From the NCBI GenBank assembly GCA_018398765.1, contig JAHBMJ010000791.1, positions 17,408-41,106 on the forward strand: 23,699 nucleotides of DNA. The letters run 5' to 3'. The notes beneath the pieces were generated by a model that saw nothing but the letters and a program-made list of their open reading frames with translations, searched no databases and was not told the DNA's origin. The position numbers and the translations under genes are program-made. Below are positions 21,890-23,699 of the stretch, one piece after another (position 1 is the stretch's first letter; each line of letters opens with the position of its first letter). Source of the DNA: Chromera velia. Taxonomy: Eukaryota; Sar; Chromeraceae.

Positions 21890-22040
21890 CCCAGCCAAGC
21901 GCTATCGCCTCGAAGGGCAGCTCAGCTCTAGCTGCTGAGATCAGCCGAGAGGCCCTGAGATCGCACGCACTCGCATAATTTTAACGCATTTTTTCATTTT
22001 TTGGGGGGGGGGGGGATCGGTTCTGTCTCGTTCCAAAATG

Positions 22041-22125
22041 TGCCCCTCAAGCAACTCGCACGGAGCCGCGATCGCACATATGCCTTATAATTACGCGTGC
22101 CCCTCAAGTAACTCGCACGGAGTTG
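22041..22125. repeat. 28-base imperfect direct repeat, 57-base period
   Basis: Copies at 22041-22068 and 22098-22125 share TGCCCCTCAAG, then AACTCGCACGGAG, with only a few mismatches. Each copy contains an internal AACTC/GAG(TT) dyad that is best kept in the second copy. Two copies only, so it is not an array. Confidence 0.7.
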
Positions 22126-22490
22126 CTTCATATATACGACGCGCGCGCGGTCCCGAAAAGCATATATACTTCGCGCGTGTTGCCGTGGCCCCCGCCCCAT
22201 TGCAGCACACAAGACATGCCCCAAGCCCCCGATGGTGTGCATCAATCAAATATTAGCGGACCCCCTAAATGGCCCCCCGAGGCACTCACCCAACTGCATG
22301 CATGGTTGGGTGTATCCCGTATAGCTTGCAATTAAAGTCAATTGAATTTAGTCACCTGCATGGTTCCACAGCGACCTGCGGATTCAACTGCTTCCGAGTC
22401 CGTCGGATTGTGAAACTGCTCCCATCTGACGCTTTGAAGAACTGTGAGTCCGAGACGGACGGGGAGAGCAAAATTTGCGGTGGCTGCAAA

Positions 22491-23420
22491 ATGCTGACAA
22501 AGCTTTTCCAGTTCGAGGACTCTCTCTTGGTCGACGTGGTCCGTTTTCTGAAATTGTCTGACCTTCAAACCCTGTCGCATGCAGGGAGAGAGTTCAAGCA
22601 GCTGCGCATAGACGGAGCTGCACGCTTTGTTGTAGAGAAAGTCCACTCTCGTTCGCATCTCTGCGCTCTGCTGTGTTTTCTTGATGACCCTTCTTTTCTT
22701 GCCCCCTACTCAGGCGTCTCCAAAGAGTTCAAAGCATCCATAGAACAGGTGCAGAGAAGGAAATGCCGTACGCGAGGATGTGGCCGGCCAGCAAAGGAAT
22801 GCAAGGCCCTTAAATCCCTTTACGGAATCCTCAAAGACCTTGAGGAACTGTCTGAATGCGACTGGGTATGTCACATGTGCGCTTTCAAGTCAACCAGGCT
22901 CTTGGCGTGGCATGACTCCAGGTGGGACACTCAGAGTAATGAATTCAACGGCAAGGGAAAGGGCAAAGGGAAGCGTGTAAACGCAGCTTTGGAACCCCGT
23001 GAACTCAGTCGTCTGTCAGACGGCGCTCTTTTGGGTTGGCATCCAGAGCGCCTAGAGGTGCGGGAGGCTGCGAAAGGCATACGGCCTCTCGGGTGGGCCC
23101 TCGCTGCATTTCCCCTGGCAAGTGGCCGTGTGGTGATGAATAAGGAGAAGATCCCCCAGGTGCTCGACTGGTTGCGGTCAAGGTTTTCATCTCCTCGGCC
23201 TGGAGAGATTCCGGGCGCTTTGAAAGTCGCAGTGAGTTCGGGAGAGGTGCAGAGTGTGGTGAGTATGTGCAAAGTCTCGACGCCTCAGGGACGCCCCGAG
23301 AGGAGGGAGGCACTGGATGCACGAGAGGCCTTCGGACAAGCATGTGCCCAGACAGCAGAGACCGGGGGCTCTCTGGAGATCCCTCAGGTCAGCCAGCCAG
23401 GAAAGGCAGCGGGCACATAG
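22491..23420 (+). CDS. F-box-like protein with a cysteine cluster; 3' structure uncertain
   Basis: The frame from ATG 22491 gives 309 residues. Residues about 8-46 read as an F-box-like helix set (SLLVDVVRFLKLSDLQTLS, then AGREFKQL), the module that binds SKP1 in SCF ubiquitin ligases. Residues 92-130 carry cysteines spaced C-x4-C-x6-C and C-x3-C-x2-C, a plausible metal-binding cluster of no family I recognise. A Gly/Lys repeat (GKGKGKGKR) follows. An in-frame ATG at 22269 would add 74 residues of poor quality, so I prefer 22491, where the F-box begins. A consensus donor (GTGAGT) at 23259 and another GTCAGC near 23388 suggest that the annotated end at 23420 may be read-through into an intron, with the gene continuing beyond the contig. 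The F-box call rests on pattern only. Confidence 0.5.
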   Translation: MLTKLFQFEDSLLVDVVRFLKLSDLQTLSHAGREFKQLRIDGAARFVVEKVHSRSHLCALLCFLDDPSFLAPYSGVSKEFKASIEQVQRRKCRTRGCGRPAKECKALKSLYGILKDLEELSECDWVCHMCAFKSTRLLAWHDSRWDTQSNEFNGKGKGKGKRVNAALEPRELSRLSDGALLGWHPERLEVREAAKGIRPLGWALAAFPLASGRVVMNKEKIPQVLDWLRSRFSSPRPGEIPGALKVAVSSGEVQSVVSMCKVSTPQGRPERREALDAREAFGQACAQTAETGGSLEIPQVSQPGKAAGT

Positions 23421-23663
23421 TGAAACAGAAGTAGTAAAAAATGGATGAAATCGAAGGAGACGGCAAGAGGCTATCAGGGGACAGAATTGTTGAAAGACAA
23501 AAACGAGTACAGAAGGAAGGAACAGAACAGAGCGTTTACTAAAGCAAACACTGAAAACAGCTGATGGTGTTCCGAGAATGCGGTCCGTGTGTTGAACCAG
23601 ACTGAGACCCGTCCACAGGCTCAGGCCACCAATGTGATCATTGCACATACTCTGTGTGTGTGT

Positions 23664-23699
<36 letters not shown>
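23421..23699. other. Non-coding contig end with a 36-base G run
   Basis: No gene is supported. The last bases are a short TG repeat followed by 36 uninterrupted Gs (23664-23699), the kind of end produced when an assembly stops in a low-complexity run. Confidence 0.7.

Larger units (their letters stand above)
21499..22490. other. Divergent intergenic region between the racemase-like gene and the F-box-like gene
   Basis: Both flanking genes point away from this stretch, so it should hold two promoters. It contains a CGAT repeat at about 21777-21790, the GC-rich inverted repeat at 21831-21889, a 12-G run at about 22003-22014 and a 28-base direct repeat (22041-22125). The reading frame of the F-box-like gene is open back to an ATG at 22269, so some of the right end may be coding. 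Confidence 0.55.

Noticed and set aside
22041-22125. CRISPR-like repeat pair
   Set aside because: Only two imperfect copies in a eukaryotic promoter region; no array and no cas genes.

Overview
This is a nuclear eukaryotic contig, not a bacterial one. The genes are split by GT-AG introns of roughly 180-575 bases, intergenic space is large, microsatellites are everywhere, and the protein families are eukaryotic (COP9 signalosome, FIG4/Sac phosphatase). Long low-complexity protein inserts, G-runs kept open inside coding sequence, and CA/GA/GTCA microsatellites in almost every intron suggest a free-living protist. My best guess is an alveolate alga of the chromerid type (Chromera/Vitrella); this rests on general style and is low confidence. 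No rRNA, tRNA, CRISPR array or intact transposon was recognised.  Layout. 1-1969 (minus): 5' part of a COP9 signalosome subunit 3 gene (CSN3), four exons, running off the left edge. 1970-2935: divergent intergenic region with a GC-rich inverted repeat. 2936-9821 (plus): three-exon FIG4-type Sac-domain phosphoinositide phosphatase with an intact catalytic motif and a low-complexity C-terminal tail of about 1,460 residues. 9822-13020: no supported gene; AT-rich DNA with a hairpin-rich GC island, then about 700 bases of CT and TG microsatellite, then unassigned sequence with a short ORF and a GTCA-type tandem repeat. 13021-14195 (plus): decayed gene for a secreted SUEL/galactose-binding-lectin-like protein, with two in-frame stops and one frameshift. 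14196-16716: non-coding, partly AT-rich and repetitive. 16717-21498 (minus): ten-exon gene that I reconstructed by matching exon phases. It encodes a 616-residue fusion of two Asp/Glu-racemase-like domains, the first lacking both catalytic cysteines. 21499-22490: second divergent intergenic region, again with a GC-rich inverted repeat plus a 28-base direct repeat. 22491-23420 (plus): F-box-like protein with a cysteine cluster. 23421-23699: non-coding, ending in 36 Gs that look like a contig-end artefact.  The genes do not form a pathway. Two divergent gene pairs (CSN3/FIG4 and racemase fusion/F-box) share the same promoter architecture. CSN3 and an F-box protein both belong to cullin-ubiquitin-ligase biology, but nothing in the sequence links them. 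The most unusual items are the tandem racemase fusion with a dead first domain, its asymmetric exon structure, the lectin pseudogene and the oversized FIG4 tail.
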